Shown piece by piece: positions 36,974-46,540 of a stretch of 64,000 nucleotides of DNA. Position numbers and translations under genes: made by a program. Numbering within the stretch: the stretch's first letter is position 1; every line of letters starts with the position of its first letter. This stretch comes from an uncultured Dokdonia sp. (GTDB lineage: Bacteria; Bacteroidota; Bacteroidia; Flavobacteriales; Flavobacteriaceae). The notes beneath the pieces were generated by a model. It did not search any database, was not told where the DNA came from, and saw only the letters and a list, made by a program, of their open reading frames with translations. The stretch covers positions 372,001 to 436,000 of the forward strand of contig CANNDF010000003.1 of the NCBI GenBank assembly GCA_947503305.1, written 5' to 3'.

Positions 36974-39184
36974 ATGGAACTTACACCTGCATTCATAGAA
37001 TCCGAAAATAAAGAACTTACACGTCAGTACAAAAAATTACTGCGTATAAGCTATCAGACCCTTACGACCACAGATAAAAAAATGATCCGTAAGGCTTTTG
37101 ATGTTGCTGTAGATGCACATAAAAAACAACGCCGTAAATCTGGTGAGGCCTATATTTTCCATCCTCTGGCTGTTGCGCAAATCGTTGCTAGCGAAATTGG
37201 ACTCGATGCTACATCTATAGCAGCAGCATTGTTACATGATGTTGTAGAAGATACTGAATATACCCTTATAGATCTTGAGCAAATTTTTGGAGAAACTGTA
37301 GCGCGTATTGTAGATGGGCTTACAAAAATATCAAACTTAAAAAAAGATAGAGATGTATCCCTGCAGGCAGAAAACTTTCGGAAAATGCTACTCACTATTA
37401 ATGATGATCCGAGAGTAATCATTATTAAAATAGCAGATCGTTTGCATAATATGCAAACCATGGACGCTATGCGCCCAGACAAACAAGCAAAGATTTCTAG
37501 TGAGACATTATATATCTATGCTCCTCTTGCGCATAGAATGGGATTATACAATATCAAAACCGAACTAGAAGACCTAAGTCTTAAATATACAGAACCAGAT
37601 GTGTATAAAGACATTAAAGATAAAATCAAAGAAAGTAAAGAGCAACAAGACAAATACATACGTGATTTTAAAAAGGTAATTGAAGATTCCTTAGACCAAG
37701 AAGGGTTAAATTATGAAATTAAAGGACGTCCTAAATCTATTTATAGTATTAGGCGTAAGATTTTAAATCAAGGAGTAAGCTTTGAGGAAGTCTACGATAA
37801 ATTTGCAATTCGAATAATCTATAAAAGTGATGCGGCTAACGAGAAATTTTTAGCGTGGAAAATATACTCTATTGTTACAGATCACTTTAGACCTAACCCT
37901 ACCCGACTTCGGGATTGGATTTCATCACCAAAATCTACAGGTTATGAAGCGCTTCATATTACAGTTATGGGATTAAAAGGTCGCTGGGTAGAAGTGCAAA
38001 TACGATCAGATCGTATGAATGAAATAGCAGAAAAAGGATATGCAGCTCACTTTAAATACAAGCAAGGAGATGATGGTGACAAAGGTCTGGATGAGTGGAT
38101 TAATAAATTACAGGAAGCCCTTGAAAATCCAGATACAAATGCTGTCGATTTTGTAGAAAACTTCAAACTCAATCTTTATAATAAAGAAATATTTGTTTTT
38201 ACACCTCAAGGAGATCTCAAATCCTTACCCAAAGGAGCGACACCATTAGACTTTGCATTTAGTGTACATACAGAAGTAGGAATCCATACTAGAGGCGCCC
38301 GCGTAAATGGAAAGTTAGTCCCTTTAAGTCAAGAACTTAAAAGTGGAGATCAAGTAGAAATTATAACTTCAGACCATGCAAAACCTACAAATAACTGGTT
38401 AGACTATGCCACTACTGCTAGAGCGCGATCAAAAATTAAATCATCCCTAAAAGATGAGAAAAAAGAAACCGCAGCAGACGGAAAAGTGATACTCTCTAGA
38501 AAACTTAAATCTCAAAAGATTCAACTTAATGAAAAAGTAGTAAATGAACTTGTCTCCTACTTTAAATTAAATACCAGTTTGGATTTATTTTACAGAGTAG
38601 GTATAGGTACTATAGATAATAAAATGATAAAAGAATTTGCTACACAACGTAGTAATGCTTTTATGAGTTTTATTAAAAATAAAATTCGAAAAAATAGTAC
38701 TCCTGAAGATGTAGATAGAGATGAAATCACAAACAAGTACGATGATCTGGTATTTGGTCCTGATGAACAAAAATTAGATTATACAATCTCTCCATGCTGT
38801 AAGCCTATCCCTGGAGATCCTGTTTTTGGTTTTACTACAATTAATGAAGGCATAAAAGTTCACAAAAATAATTGTCCAAATGCAATTTCTATGCGGAGTA
38901 AATATGCATACCGTATCATCTCTGCAAAATGGATAGACTCTAGTGCTGTAGGTCATCAAGTAGAAATTAAACTTACCGGAATTGATAATCTTGGCCTTGT
39001 CAATGAGGTAACCAAAGAAATTTCAGACCATATGCATGTAAACATCAAAGGGATTAGTTTTACAACTAATGGAGGGGTGTTTAATGGAAACATAATTGTT
39101 ATTGTACAAAGTAAGGAACATCTTAAAAAGTTAATAGATAACTTAAAAAAAATCAATGGTATTGACAAAGTCACTAGAGTATAA
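36974..39184 (+). CDS. Bifunctional (p)ppGpp synthetase/hydrolase (Rsh)
   Basis: The 736-residue alarmone enzyme shows the full RelA/SpoT layout. The HD hydrolase domain has AALLHDVVEDTEYT (His88, Asp89, Glu92, Asp93). The synthetase domain contains GRPKSIYSIRRK and SSPKSTGYEALH. A TGS domain follows (IFVFTPQGDLKSLPKGATPLDF), and a C-terminal ACT domain. The loop that is RxKD in bifunctional enzymes and ExDD in RelA reads RLRD here (311-314), the bifunctional type with Lys replaced by Arg. Both activities are therefore expected. It is followed after 29 bp by a fur-like gene and then purA, probably one operon linking stringent response, metal control and purine synthesis. Confidence 0.93.
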   Translation: MELTPAFIESENKELTRQYKKLLRISYQTLTTTDKKMIRKAFDVAVDAHKKQRRKSGEAYIFHPLAVAQIVASEIGLDATSIAAALLHDVVEDTEYTLIDLEQIFGETVARIVDGLTKISNLKKDRDVSLQAENFRKMLLTINDDPRVIIIKIADRLHNMQTMDAMRPDKQAKISSETLYIYAPLAHRMGLYNIKTELEDLSLKYTEPDVYKDIKDKIKESKEQQDKYIRDFKKVIEDSLDQEGLNYEIKGRPKSIYSIRRKILNQGVSFEEVYDKFAIRIIYKSDAANEKFLAWKIYSIVTDHFRPNPTRLRDWISSPKSTGYEALHITVMGLKGRWVEVQIRSDRMNEIAEKGYAAHFKYKQGDDGDKGLDEWINKLQEALENPDTNAVDFVENFKLNLYNKEIFVFTPQGDLKSLPKGATPLDFAFSVHTEVGIHTRGARVNGKLVPLSQELKSGDQVEIITSDHAKPTNNWLDYATTARARSKIKSSLKDEKKETAADGKVILSRKLKSQKIQLNEKVVNELVSYFKLNTSLDLFYRVGIGTIDNKMIKEFATQRSNAFMSFIKNKIRKNSTPEDVDRDEITNKYDDLVFGPDEQKLDYTISPCCKPIPGDPVFGFTTINEGIKVHKNNCPNAISMRSKYAYRIISAKWIDSSAVGHQVEIKLTGIDNLGLVNEVTKEISDHMHVNIKGISFTTNGGVFNGNIIVIVQSKEHLKKLIDNLKKINGIDKVTRV

Positions 39185-39213
39185 TTCATTAACTTCGCAT
39201 CTTTAATAGTGTC

Positions 39214-39669
39214 ATGAGTGTAAAAGCCACCATAAATAAAGATCAGGAGGTTGTAAAAAATGTATTTACATCCTATCTAGAAGAGAAAGGTCATCGTAAA
39301 ACACCAGAGCGATACGCAATTCTACAGGAAATATACAACAATCAAGAACATTTTGATATAGAATCCCTCTATATCAACATGAAGAACAAAAATTACCGTG
39401 TAAGTCGAGCTACATTATACAATACCATAGAGCTTTTGTTAGAATGTGGACTCGTGCGCAAACACCAATTTGGGAATACACAAGCTCAATATGAAAAATC
39501 ATATTTTGACAAACAACATGACCATGTCATCCTAGCCAATGGAGAAGTCATAGAATTTTGTGACCCACGTATACAAGCTATTAAAAAAACAATTGAAGAA
39601 GTTTTTGATATCACTATAGATAAACACTCTTTATACTTTTACGGAAAAAAGAACACCACCTCAAACTAA
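39214..39669 (+). CDS. Fur-family transcriptional regulator without the CxxC zinc site
   Basis: The 151-residue protein has the Fur winged-helix domain ([35 protein letters not shown]) and the metal-sensing His cluster (KQHDHVI). In most Fur proteins HDH is followed within a few residues by a C-x-x-C structural zinc site; here the sequence reads [15 protein letters not shown], with the first Cys pair absent and one Cys left. It should still bind DNA and a regulatory metal. Whether it is Fur, PerR or another member cannot be decided from sequence. It sits between rsh and purA, with only 8 bp to purA. Confidence 0.88.
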   Translation: MSVKATINKDQEVVKNVFTSYLEEKGHRKTPERYAILQEIYNNQEHFDIESLYINMKNKNYRVSRATLYNTIELLLECGLVRKHQFGNTQAQYEKSYFDKQHDHVILANGEVIEFCDPRIQAIKKTIEEVFDITIDKHSLYFYGKKNTTSN

Positions 39670-39677
39670 CAATACGA

Positions 39678-40952
39678 ATGGCAGTAGATTTACTACTAGG
39701 TCTCCAATGGGGAGATGAAGGAAAAGGAAAAATTGTAGACGTACTCACAAAAGATTATGACATTATAGCTCGATTTCAAGGAGGTCCAAATGCTGGACAT
39801 ACTCTTGAATTTGATGGTATAAAACATGTTCTTCATACAATACCATCGGGTATATTTCATGATAATGCCATGAATATTATAGGAAATGGAGTTGTAATTG
39901 ACCCTGTTATTTTTAAACGTGAACTAGAAAATCTAGATAAGTTTGAAGGACTTGACTACGTTTCTAAAATGCGCATTTCCAGAAAAGCACATTTGATTTT
40001 ACCCACACATCGCCTCCTTGACGCTGCATCAGAAGCATCAAAAGGGAAAGCAAAAATAGGATCTACACTTAAAGGAATAGGACCTACATATATGGATAAA
40101 ACAGGTAGAAATGGTATCCGTGTGGGGGATTTAGAATTATCAGATTGGAAAGAACGTTATAAAGCATTACGCAATAAGCATATTGCTATGATAGATTTCT
40201 ATGATGCAAAAATAGAGTATGACCTCAATGAGCTAGAAACTGAGTTTTTTGGCGCCATTAAAGTTTTAAAAACTCTAACATTCATAGATTCGGAAGAATA
40301 TTTATATCAATCTCAAAAAGCTGGAAAAACGATCCTAGCAGAAGGAGCACAAGGCTCATTGCTAGATATAGATTTTGGAACCTATCCATATGTAACTTCT
40401 TCAAACACTACAGCAGCAGGAGCATGTACTGGCTTAGGGGTAGCACCTAATAAAATAGGAGAAGTTTTTGGAATCTTTAAGGCATATACTACACGCGTAG
40501 GTTCTGGACCTTTCCCTACAGAATTATTTGATAGCGATGGAGAGACTATGGGTCGCGTAGGAAACGAATTTGGAGCTACAACAGGCCGACCAAGAAGATG
40601 TGGATGGTTAGATCTTGTAGCTTTGAGATATGCTGTGCAGATCAATGGTGTAACACAACTTATGATGATGAAAGGAGATGTGCTTTCTGGTTTTCAGACC
40701 TTAAAAGTATGCACGGCATATAAATATAAAGGAGAGACTATCGAACATCTCCCATATAATATTGAGCCAGAAAATATAGAAGTCGTATATAAAGAAATGC
40801 CAGGCTGGGAAGAAGATCTTACAAAAATGACCGATGCTTCTCAACTACCAAAAGCACTAAATGATTACATAGATTTCTTAGAAAAAGAGCTAGAGACGCC
40901 TATAAAAATAGTTTCTGTCGGTCCCGACCGTACACAAACTATTATAAGATAA
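39678..40952 (+). CDS. purA: Adenylosuccinate synthetase
   Basis: PurA joins IMP and aspartate using GTP, the first committed step to AMP. The N-terminal P-loop-like motif GLQWGDEGKGKIVD (Gly12-Lys18), GPNAGHTLEFDG, the GIGPTYMDKTGR loop and GRPRRCGWLD are all present. Its 424 residues are standard. The PurA-type C terminus (VSVGPDRTQTI) is intact. It is the last gene of rsh-fur-purA and ends at a hairpin terminator at 40971. Confidence 0.97.
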   Translation: MAVDLLLGLQWGDEGKGKIVDVLTKDYDIIARFQGGPNAGHTLEFDGIKHVLHTIPSGIFHDNAMNIIGNGVVIDPVIFKRELENLDKFEGLDYVSKMRISRKAHLILPTHRLLDAASEASKGKAKIGSTLKGIGPTYMDKTGRNGIRVGDLELSDWKERYKALRNKHIAMIDFYDAKIEYDLNELETEFFGAIKVLKTLTFIDSEEYLYQSQKAGKTILAEGAQGSLLDIDFGTYPYVTSSNTTAAGACTGLGVAPNKIGEVFGIFKAYTTRVGSGPFPTELFDSDGETMGRVGNEFGATTGRPRRCGWLDLVALRYAVQINGVTQLMMMKGDVLSGFQTLKVCTAYKYKGETIEHLPYNIEPENIEVVYKEMPGWEEDLTKMTDASQLPKALNDYIDFLEKELETPIKIVSVGPDRTQTIIR

Positions 40953-40970
40953 TATCTTGCAAAAGTACCT

Positions 40971-41014
40971 ATATAAAACCCGTTTACTTATCGTATAGTA
41001 GCGGGTTTTTATAT
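40971..41014 (+). terminator. Terminator after purA
   Basis: ATATAAAACCCG (40971-40982) pairs with CGGGTTTTTATAT (41002-41014); an inner ACT/AGT pairing extends the stem. The run of T after CGGG fits an intrinsic terminator for the plus strand. Confidence 0.7.
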
Positions 41015-41076
41015 AAAAAGTCCTTTTGACACTTCATTAACGCTTTCGGCAAGCAATTTGCTTATTTTTGTCAGAC

Positions 41077-42906
41077 ATGCAGTATTTAAAAAATATAGGT
41101 GTTCTCTTGATTGTTTTATTCGCTTTCGCGAAAGCTTATACTCAAGAACAAAAAAGAAAAGAGATAGACATCACATCTGATGTATCAAGAATAGACGAAG
41201 AAAAGTATCCAGGAGCTTTTATCATGAATAAAGCAACCAATCAAGTCTATATCATACATGAGGGAGTTGAAATGTGGTGTGATTTAGCTTTTCACTATAA
41301 AGACGAAAATTTTGTTAGAGCGCTAGGCAATGTAAAAATCAAACAAGGAGATTCAGTCTCTATGAGAAGCCGCTATGCAGAATACAATGGAAATACTAAA
41401 TTTGCATATGCTAGAGGCAATGTCTGGCTAAAAAAAGATACAACTACGGTTACCACAGACACGATGTATTTTGATCGTATCAAACAACAAGCATACTACA
41501 GAAGTGGTGGTATAGTAACCTCTCCCAATAGTGAGATAACCAGCAGAATAGGTCGTTATTATCTCGAAGACGATAAAATTTCTTTTATAAATAAAGTAGT
41601 TGTTACAAATCCAGAGTATGTAATCAATAGTGAGCAATTAGATTTTTATAGTGAAACAGAACATGCTTATCTATATGGCCCAACAACAATTACAAGTGAT
41701 TCCTCAAAAGTCTATTGTGAACGTGGCTTTTATGACACAAAAAATGACAATGGATATTTTGTGAAAAAATCACGTATAGATTATGATAATCGACAAGTCT
41801 ATGGAGATAGTCTTTACTTCGATAGAGTAACAAATTTTGCAAGTGCAACTAATAATATTAAAGTCTTAGATACACTTAACAATAGTCTTATAAAAGGCCA
41901 TTATGCAGAAGTTTATAGAGAAAAAGATTCAGTTTTTATCACAAAAAGAGCTGTGGCAATTACAGTAGAAGAACAAGACTCAGTCTATGTTCATGGAGAT
42001 CGACTTATTGTCACTGGGAAACCTGAGAATCGTATCGTAAGAGGGTATTATAACGTACGTTTATTTAAAAGTGATTTAAGTGGTAAATGTGATTCCATAC
42101 ATATTAATCAAAAAACAGGACTCACTCAAATGATACGAAAACCCATCTTATGGAGTGATCAAAGTCAAATCACTGGAGATAGTATTCACCTTATTAACAA
42201 TACTAAAACAGAAAAACTAGACTCCCTAAAAGTATTTAATAATGCATTTATAGCACAAAGAGATACCATATCTGGGTACAATCAAGTACGAGGGCAAAAG
42301 TTATATGGATTTTTTAATGAAGATAATGAACTTCATAAGGTCGATATTATAAATAATGCTGAGAGTATTGTATATATGAGAGAGGAAACTGGTAAACTTC
42401 AAGGCATAGACAAAAGTAAGTCTGCATCCATCACCATATTATTTGTTGATAAAGCCATTGATGAAATAACAAAATATAAAGACCCCGGAGGAAATGTATG
42501 GCCAGAATCGCAGTTTATTCAACAGCAACAAACCTTCGACACCTTTAACTGGAGAGGAGATGAACAACTACTAAGTAAAGAAGATATTTTTAAAGGGGAA
42601 GCTCCCTTTGAGATGACAAAAATTAAAGGGATACCATTACCCAATATAGATACCGATTTCTTTGACAGCCCGCCAGACGGAGAAATTCCTACCATACCAA
42701 AAGCATCAGATCTGACTCCGGAAGAGTTATTAAATAGAAAAGATGATGCACCTAAAATAGGAAACAAAGAAGAATCAAAAAACAAAGCTTCTCAAGATGA
42801 CTTGCAATCTGTAATTGATAAAAATAAAACAGAAGCTCAAAAAAAAGAGTATCAAAAAAAATACGGTAAAGGAAGTGATACTACCAAAAAGAAAGATGAT
42901 GGTTAA
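41077..42906 (+). CDS. OstA/LptA-like protein
   Basis: The 609-residue protein has a signal peptide and many OstA-like beta repeats, such as DSVSMRSRYAEYNGNTKFAYARGNVWLKK cut into units ending YxxGNV, and later DSKVYCERGFYDTKNDNGYF. The family transports or scaffolds lipopolysaccharide across the periplasm; Bacteroidota versions are large and less well studied. The ATG at 41077 is chosen over a TTG at 41068. The signal peptide contains the window palindrome (41122-41135), read as AFAKA just before the cleavage region. The C terminus is a Lys/Asp-rich tail. It is followed after 12 bp by the aminotransferase gene. Confidence 0.82.
   Translation: MQYLKNIGVLLIVLFAFAKAYTQEQKRKEIDITSDVSRIDEEKYPGAFIMNKATNQVYIIHEGVEMWCDLAFHYKDENFVRALGNVKIKQGDSVSMRSRYAEYNGNTKFAYARGNVWLKKDTTTVTTDTMYFDRIKQQAYYRSGGIVTSPNSEITSRIGRYYLEDDKISFINKVVVTNPEYVINSEQLDFYSETEHAYLYGPTTITSDSSKVYCERGFYDTKNDNGYFVKKSRIDYDNRQVYGDSLYFDRVTNFASATNNIKVLDTLNNSLIKGHYAEVYREKDSVFITKRAVAITVEEQDSVYVHGDRLIVTGKPENRIVRGYYNVRLFKSDLSGKCDSIHINQKTGLTQMIRKPILWSDQSQITGDSIHLINNTKTEKLDSLKVFNNAFIAQRDTISGYNQVRGQKLYGFFNEDNELHKVDIINNAESIVYMREETGKLQGIDKSKSASITILFVDKAIDEITKYKDPGGNVWPESQFIQQQQTFDTFNWRGDEQLLSKEDIFKGEAPFEMTKIKGIPLPNIDTDFFDSPPDGEIPTIPKASDLTPEELLNRKDDAPKIGNKEESKNKASQDDLQSVIDKNKTEAQKKEYQKKYGKGSDTTKKKDDG
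41122..41135. repeat. Window palindrome GCTTTCGCGAAAGC
   Basis: Perfect copy in the signal peptide of the OstA-like protein, read AFAKA. Confidence 0.9.
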
Positions 42907-42918
42907 CTAACTACGTGT

Positions 42919-44100
42919 ATGTATTCTGACTTCCAAAAATATCAAGCTCAAACAACACCTCATCCTCTTGCATTAGAAATCGCTTTTGCAAAAGGAAGTT
43001 ATGTATATGATAATAATGGGAAGGAATACATAGATTTTATAGCTGGAGTATCGGCCTGTAGTTTAGGTCATCAGCATCCACGAGTAAAAGAAGCTATTAC
43101 AAAACAACTAGATGCCTATCTACATGTAATGGTTTATGGAGAGTATATTCAAAAACCCTCAGTTCAATTAACAAAACTTCTTGCAAGTAATCTTCCTTCA
43201 CCTTTAGAAAGCACCTATCTTGTAAATAGCGGTACAGAAGCTATTGATGGAGCAATTAAACTAGCTAGAAGAGTTACTGGCCGTACAGAAATCATCGCTG
43301 CCTATAATGCATATCATGGTAATAGCTATGGAGCCCTTAGCCTGATGAGTCATGAAGAACGTATTGCTCCTTTTAGACCCGGTATTGGAGATATTTCATT
43401 TATCACCTATAACAATGAAGCCGACTTGTCTACTATCACCGAACAAACAGCAGCAGTTGTCTTGGAAACCATTCAAGGAGGTGCAGGATTTATAGTACCT
43501 AAAAATCAATTTCTTAAAAAAATAAAAATGAGGTGTCAAGAAGTAGACGCCTTATTAATCCTAGATGAAATTCAGCCTGGTTTTGGTCGCACAGGAAAAT
43601 TGTTTGGCTTTGAACACTATGATGTTATACCAGATATTTTAGTTTCTGGTAAAGGTATGGGTGGTGGTATGCCTATAGGTGCATTTACTGCTTCAAAAAA
43701 GCATATGTCCTTATTATCAGACAATCCAAAGTTGGGACATATTACAACTTTTGGAGGCCATCCTGTAATTGCAGCAGCAGCCTTAGCTACATTACAAGAA
43801 ATCACAGAAAGTGATTTAATTCAACAAACTTTAAAAAAAGAAGTACTCATTAGGGAACTCTTAGTGCATCCCTTAATAGATGAGATAAGAGGAAAAGGAT
43901 TAATGCTTGCATTAATAACAAAAAATGCATCTATAGCCTCCCAAGTTATTTTACAATCTCAAAAAGAAGGGTTGCTCTTATTTTGGTTACTTTTTGAAGA
44001 ACGTGCAATTCGGTTAACGCCTCCTCTTACGATATCAGAAGAAGAGATACGAAAAGGATGTGCAATTCTCTTAGGCGTTCTAGACTCAATAAACCGATAA
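42919..44100 (+). CDS. Class III aminotransferase (acetylornithine/GABA-type), PLP-dependent
   Basis: The 393-residue fold-type I enzyme has the class III signature LLILDEIQPGFGRTGKLFGF with Asp216, and the PLP lysine in SGKGMGGGMP (Lys245). VNSGTEAIDGAIKLAR binds the cofactor phosphate. Class III enzymes use ornithine, acetylornithine, GABA or related omega-amines; the substrate cannot be set from this sequence. It follows the OstA-like gene by 12 bp, probably cotranscribed. A near-palindrome at 42982 encodes AFAKG near the N terminus. Confidence 0.88.
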   Translation: MYSDFQKYQAQTTPHPLALEIAFAKGSYVYDNNGKEYIDFIAGVSACSLGHQHPRVKEAITKQLDAYLHVMVYGEYIQKPSVQLTKLLASNLPSPLESTYLVNSGTEAIDGAIKLARRVTGRTEIIAAYNAYHGNSYGALSLMSHEERIAPFRPGIGDISFITYNNEADLSTITEQTAAVVLETIQGGAGFIVPKNQFLKKIKMRCQEVDALLILDEIQPGFGRTGKLFGFEHYDVIPDILVSGKGMGGGMPIGAFTASKKHMSLLSDNPKLGHITTFGGHPVIAAAALATLQEITESDLIQQTLKKEVLIRELLVHPLIDEIRGKGLMLALITKNASIASQVILQSQKEGLLLFWLLFEERAIRLTPPLTISEEEIRKGCAILLGVLDSINR

Positions 44101-44105
44101 AAATA

Positions 44106-44135
44106 AAAAGGCGTTTCTATATAGAAACGCCTTTT
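44106..44135. terminator. Bidirectional terminator between convergent genes
   Basis: AAAAGGCGTTTCTAT and ATAGAAACGCCTTTT form a perfect 30-bp inverted repeat with A and T runs at the ends. It lies 5 bp after the aminotransferase stop and 20 bp before the end of the OmpA-family gene. Confidence 0.92.
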
Positions 44136-44155
44136 TTACATAATAAATAACACTC

Positions 44156-45262
44156 TTAGTTATTGATCAAACGGAATTCTGTTCTCCTGTTTGCTGCATG
44201 CTCACGCTCAGTACAAGAAACTCCATCAGAACATCTGTTTTTAAGCTTACGCTCTCCAAAACCATTTGCTACAAGTAAGCTATTGTTAATTCCTTTAGAA
44301 ATTAAATAGTTAGTTACTGCTTGTGCACGACGCTCAGAAAGATCCTGATTTGAAGTTGCATTTCCTCTTGAATCTGTATGAGAAGCAATTTCTAATTTAA
44401 CACCAGGGTTTTGAGCTAATAGAGGCAATAAACGTGTATCTATAAGATTTTTTGCCTTAGAAGTCAATGTAGCACTGTTTAAATTCCAATTAATTGGAAG
44501 TGCTTGATACTCAACAAGAGCACATTCTACTTCTCTCCAAGTAGTCAATCCACCTTTTTGCTTAAGAACTTCTTTACTTACTGTAGTATATGTAGCTGGT
44601 ACAGTTTCTTCAGTAGTTGTTGCATCCTTTACAAGTACTGTCTTAGTAATAGTACCATATTCTTCTGGAATTACTTCTTCTACAACACGAGCAGGTTGAT
44701 CTACAACTCTTTTTGTATAAGTAGCATTTGAAGAACCACCTGGAGTAGATTGTACAGAAGCATCTGCTGCTAGTGTTTTTAAAGAAACTGTTTGATACTC
44801 TGCAGGATATCCTTTATAACACCAGTAACGGCAATCATCAGGATTACTAGAAGCACAATCAGGAGCTGGAGCTCCAAGTTCCCATTGAGCATAAGCAGTT
44901 TTTGTTTCGATGGTTTCTGATCCATTTGCAAAAGAAGCTGGAATAATACGTAATGAAGATCCAGTTGTACTCTTAACATATGTTACAGTTTCTGTTTTAT
45001 ACGTAGCTGGGATTACTTTAAGACGCTTAGAAGCAGCTTTTACCAATACACGCTCAGTTTGAGTTTCATATTGTGCAGGCACTACTCTTAACACTTTATA
45101 AGCTGGTGTCTTTTGAATTTGCACAGTTTGAGTCTCATAAATATCTGGCGTTGTACAACGTACATAACATTTTCCTGGCTCAGGGTTTGCTGGTAAATCC
45201 TGTGCTTGTACTGAAGCAAAGGCAAAACCAAAAACCGAACATAATAATAAAATTTTCTTCAT
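44156..45262 (-). CDS. OmpA-family outer-membrane protein with an N-terminal VPAxYxT repeat region
   Basis: The 368-residue protein has a signal peptide (ending SVQA). The first 250 residues are a low-complexity region with repeated units of about 20-25 residues, each with the core P-(A/E)-x-(Y/F)-x-T, for example VVPAQYETQTERVLVK, VIPATYKTETVTYVK, VIPEEYGTITKTVLVK and TVPATYTTVSKEVLK. The C-terminal OmpA domain is clear: EIASHTDSRGNATSNQDLS and RRAQAVTNYLISKGI, which bind peptidoglycan. It should tie the outer membrane or a surface structure to the wall. The function of the repeats is unknown. The 203-bp upstream gap has a -7 element TATTTTTG (45310-45317) and a TATCGACAAAAAA element. Confidence 0.88.
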   Translation of the reverse strand: MKKILLLCSVFGFAFASVQAQDLPANPEPGKCYVRCTTPDIYETQTVQIQKTPAYKVLRVVPAQYETQTERVLVKAASKRLKVIPATYKTETVTYVKSTTGSSLRIIPASFANGSETIETKTAYAQWELGAPAPDCASSNPDDCRYWCYKGYPAEYQTVSLKTLAADASVQSTPGGSSNATYTKRVVDQPARVVEEVIPEEYGTITKTVLVKDATTTEETVPATYTTVSKEVLKQKGGLTTWREVECALVEYQALPINWNLNSATLTSKAKNLIDTRLLPLLAQNPGVKLEIASHTDSRGNATSNQDLSERRAQAVTNYLISKGINNSLLVANGFGERKLKNRCSDGVSCTEREHAANRRTEFRLINN

Positions 45263-45465
45263 AATAATTGATAGTTTTAAGTTAATGTGTTGGAATTCAT
45301 ATTAAAATACAAAAATATATCAATGACTTAAACTAATCCTTTAACAAATTTTAAGAAATTATTTCATAGATGTAATACCATAAAATATCGACAAAAAACA
45401 CAATTACTCATAGTTTTTAAGAGAAACTGCATTATTTAGGTTAAATTTTAAGAAGAAATATTTAA

Positions 45466-46485
45466 CTAATATGTGTCCAAAAACTTTAAAAAGCATTGAT
45501 GTTGCTCTTCGGTATAGTCCAAATGAGTTACTAATCGCAACATTCCTTGTCCCATATCACTTATAATTATTTGATTTTCAGACAATCTACTAACAAATGT
45601 TTGTGAGTCAGGAGAATCCGTGAGTTTAAAAATCACAATATTAGTCTCTACTGGAACTATATAGTTTACACATTGCACTTTTTCTAATTGCTTTGCAAGC
45701 TCTTTTGCTCTTCGGTGATCCTCTTTTAATCTATCTATATGATGATCTAATGCATATAAACCTGCTGCTGCTACATACCCTATTTGCCTCATACCTCCCC
45801 CTAAGACTTTACGTACACGCATTGCCTTATCCATAAAGCGTTGTTTACCTACTAATACGGACCCCATTGGGGCGCCCAACCCTTTAGAGAGACATACAGA
45901 AATTGTATCAAAGAGTTGTCCATATAGTATCGGGTCTTCATTATGAGCTACTATTGCATTCCATAACCGAGCACCATCAAGATGTAATCCTAATCCATAT
46001 TGATCACAAACACTCTTTATTTTTTTAATTTCATCTAGATCGTAACATGCTCCTCCCCCTTTATTGGTTGTATTTTCAAGGCAAACCAATGTTGTAAGTG
46101 GACTATGATAAAAATCAGGTGGATTTATTGCTGCCTCTACCTGAGTAGCAGTAATCATTCCTCTGGTGCCATTAAGTAATTTACAGGATACGCCACTATT
46201 AAAAGATACGCCACCGCCTTCATAATTATATATATGCGCATATGCATCTGCAATAAGTTGTTCTCCTGGTTGGGTGTGTATCTTTATCGCTGCCTGATTT
46301 GTCATACTTCCTGTTGGGAAATACAATGCACTATCCATTCCAAAAAGAGCAGAAATACGATGTTCTAACTCGTTAACAGTAGGATCTTCCTTATATACAT
46401 CATCCCCTACTTCAGCTTGCATCATAAAAGCTAGCATCTCTGGTGTAGGCTTTGTTAAAGTATCTGATCGCAGGTCTATTTTCAT
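45466..46485 (-). CDS. Low-specificity L-threonine aldolase
   Basis: The enzyme splits threonine or allo-threonine into glycine and acetaldehyde with PLP. The 339-residue sequence has [17 protein letters not shown] at the N terminus, the PLP-pyridine-binding [10 protein letters not shown] (Asp170) and the Schiff-base lysine in [12 protein letters not shown] (Lys201). All are typical of the GLY1/LtaE group. It lies 55 bp after the metzincin gene on the same strand and may be cotranscribed, although the functions are unrelated. Confidence 0.92.
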   Translation of the reverse strand: MKIDLRSDTLTKPTPEMLAFMMQAEVGDDVYKEDPTVNELEHRISALFGMDSALYFPTGSMTNQAAIKIHTQPGEQLIADAYAHIYNYEGGGVSFNSGVSCKLLNGTRGMITATQVEAAINPPDFYHSPLTTLVCLENTTNKGGGACYDLDEIKKIKSVCDQYGLGLHLDGARLWNAIVAHNEDPILYGQLFDTISVCLSKGLGAPMGSVLVGKQRFMDKAMRVRKVLGGGMRQIGYVAAAGLYALDHHIDRLKEDHRRAKELAKQLEKVQCVNYIVPVETNIVIFKLTDSPDSQTFVSRLSENQIIISDMGQGMLRLVTHLDYTEEQHQCFLKFLDTY

Positions 46486-46540
46486 AGAATAAAAAATTTA
46501 AATAAAAGCAGAGGTTGTATTTATTATGTTTATGAAATAT

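Noticed and set aside
41041-41056. CGCTTTCGGCAAGC, similar to the palindrome
   Set aside because: The central TCGCGA is lost, with several mismatches; probably unrelated.
42982-42995. GCTTTTGCAAAAGG in the aminotransferase gene, encoding AFAKG
   Set aside because: Three mismatches. It may be a decayed copy, but an aligned relative is needed to tell, so it was not counted.
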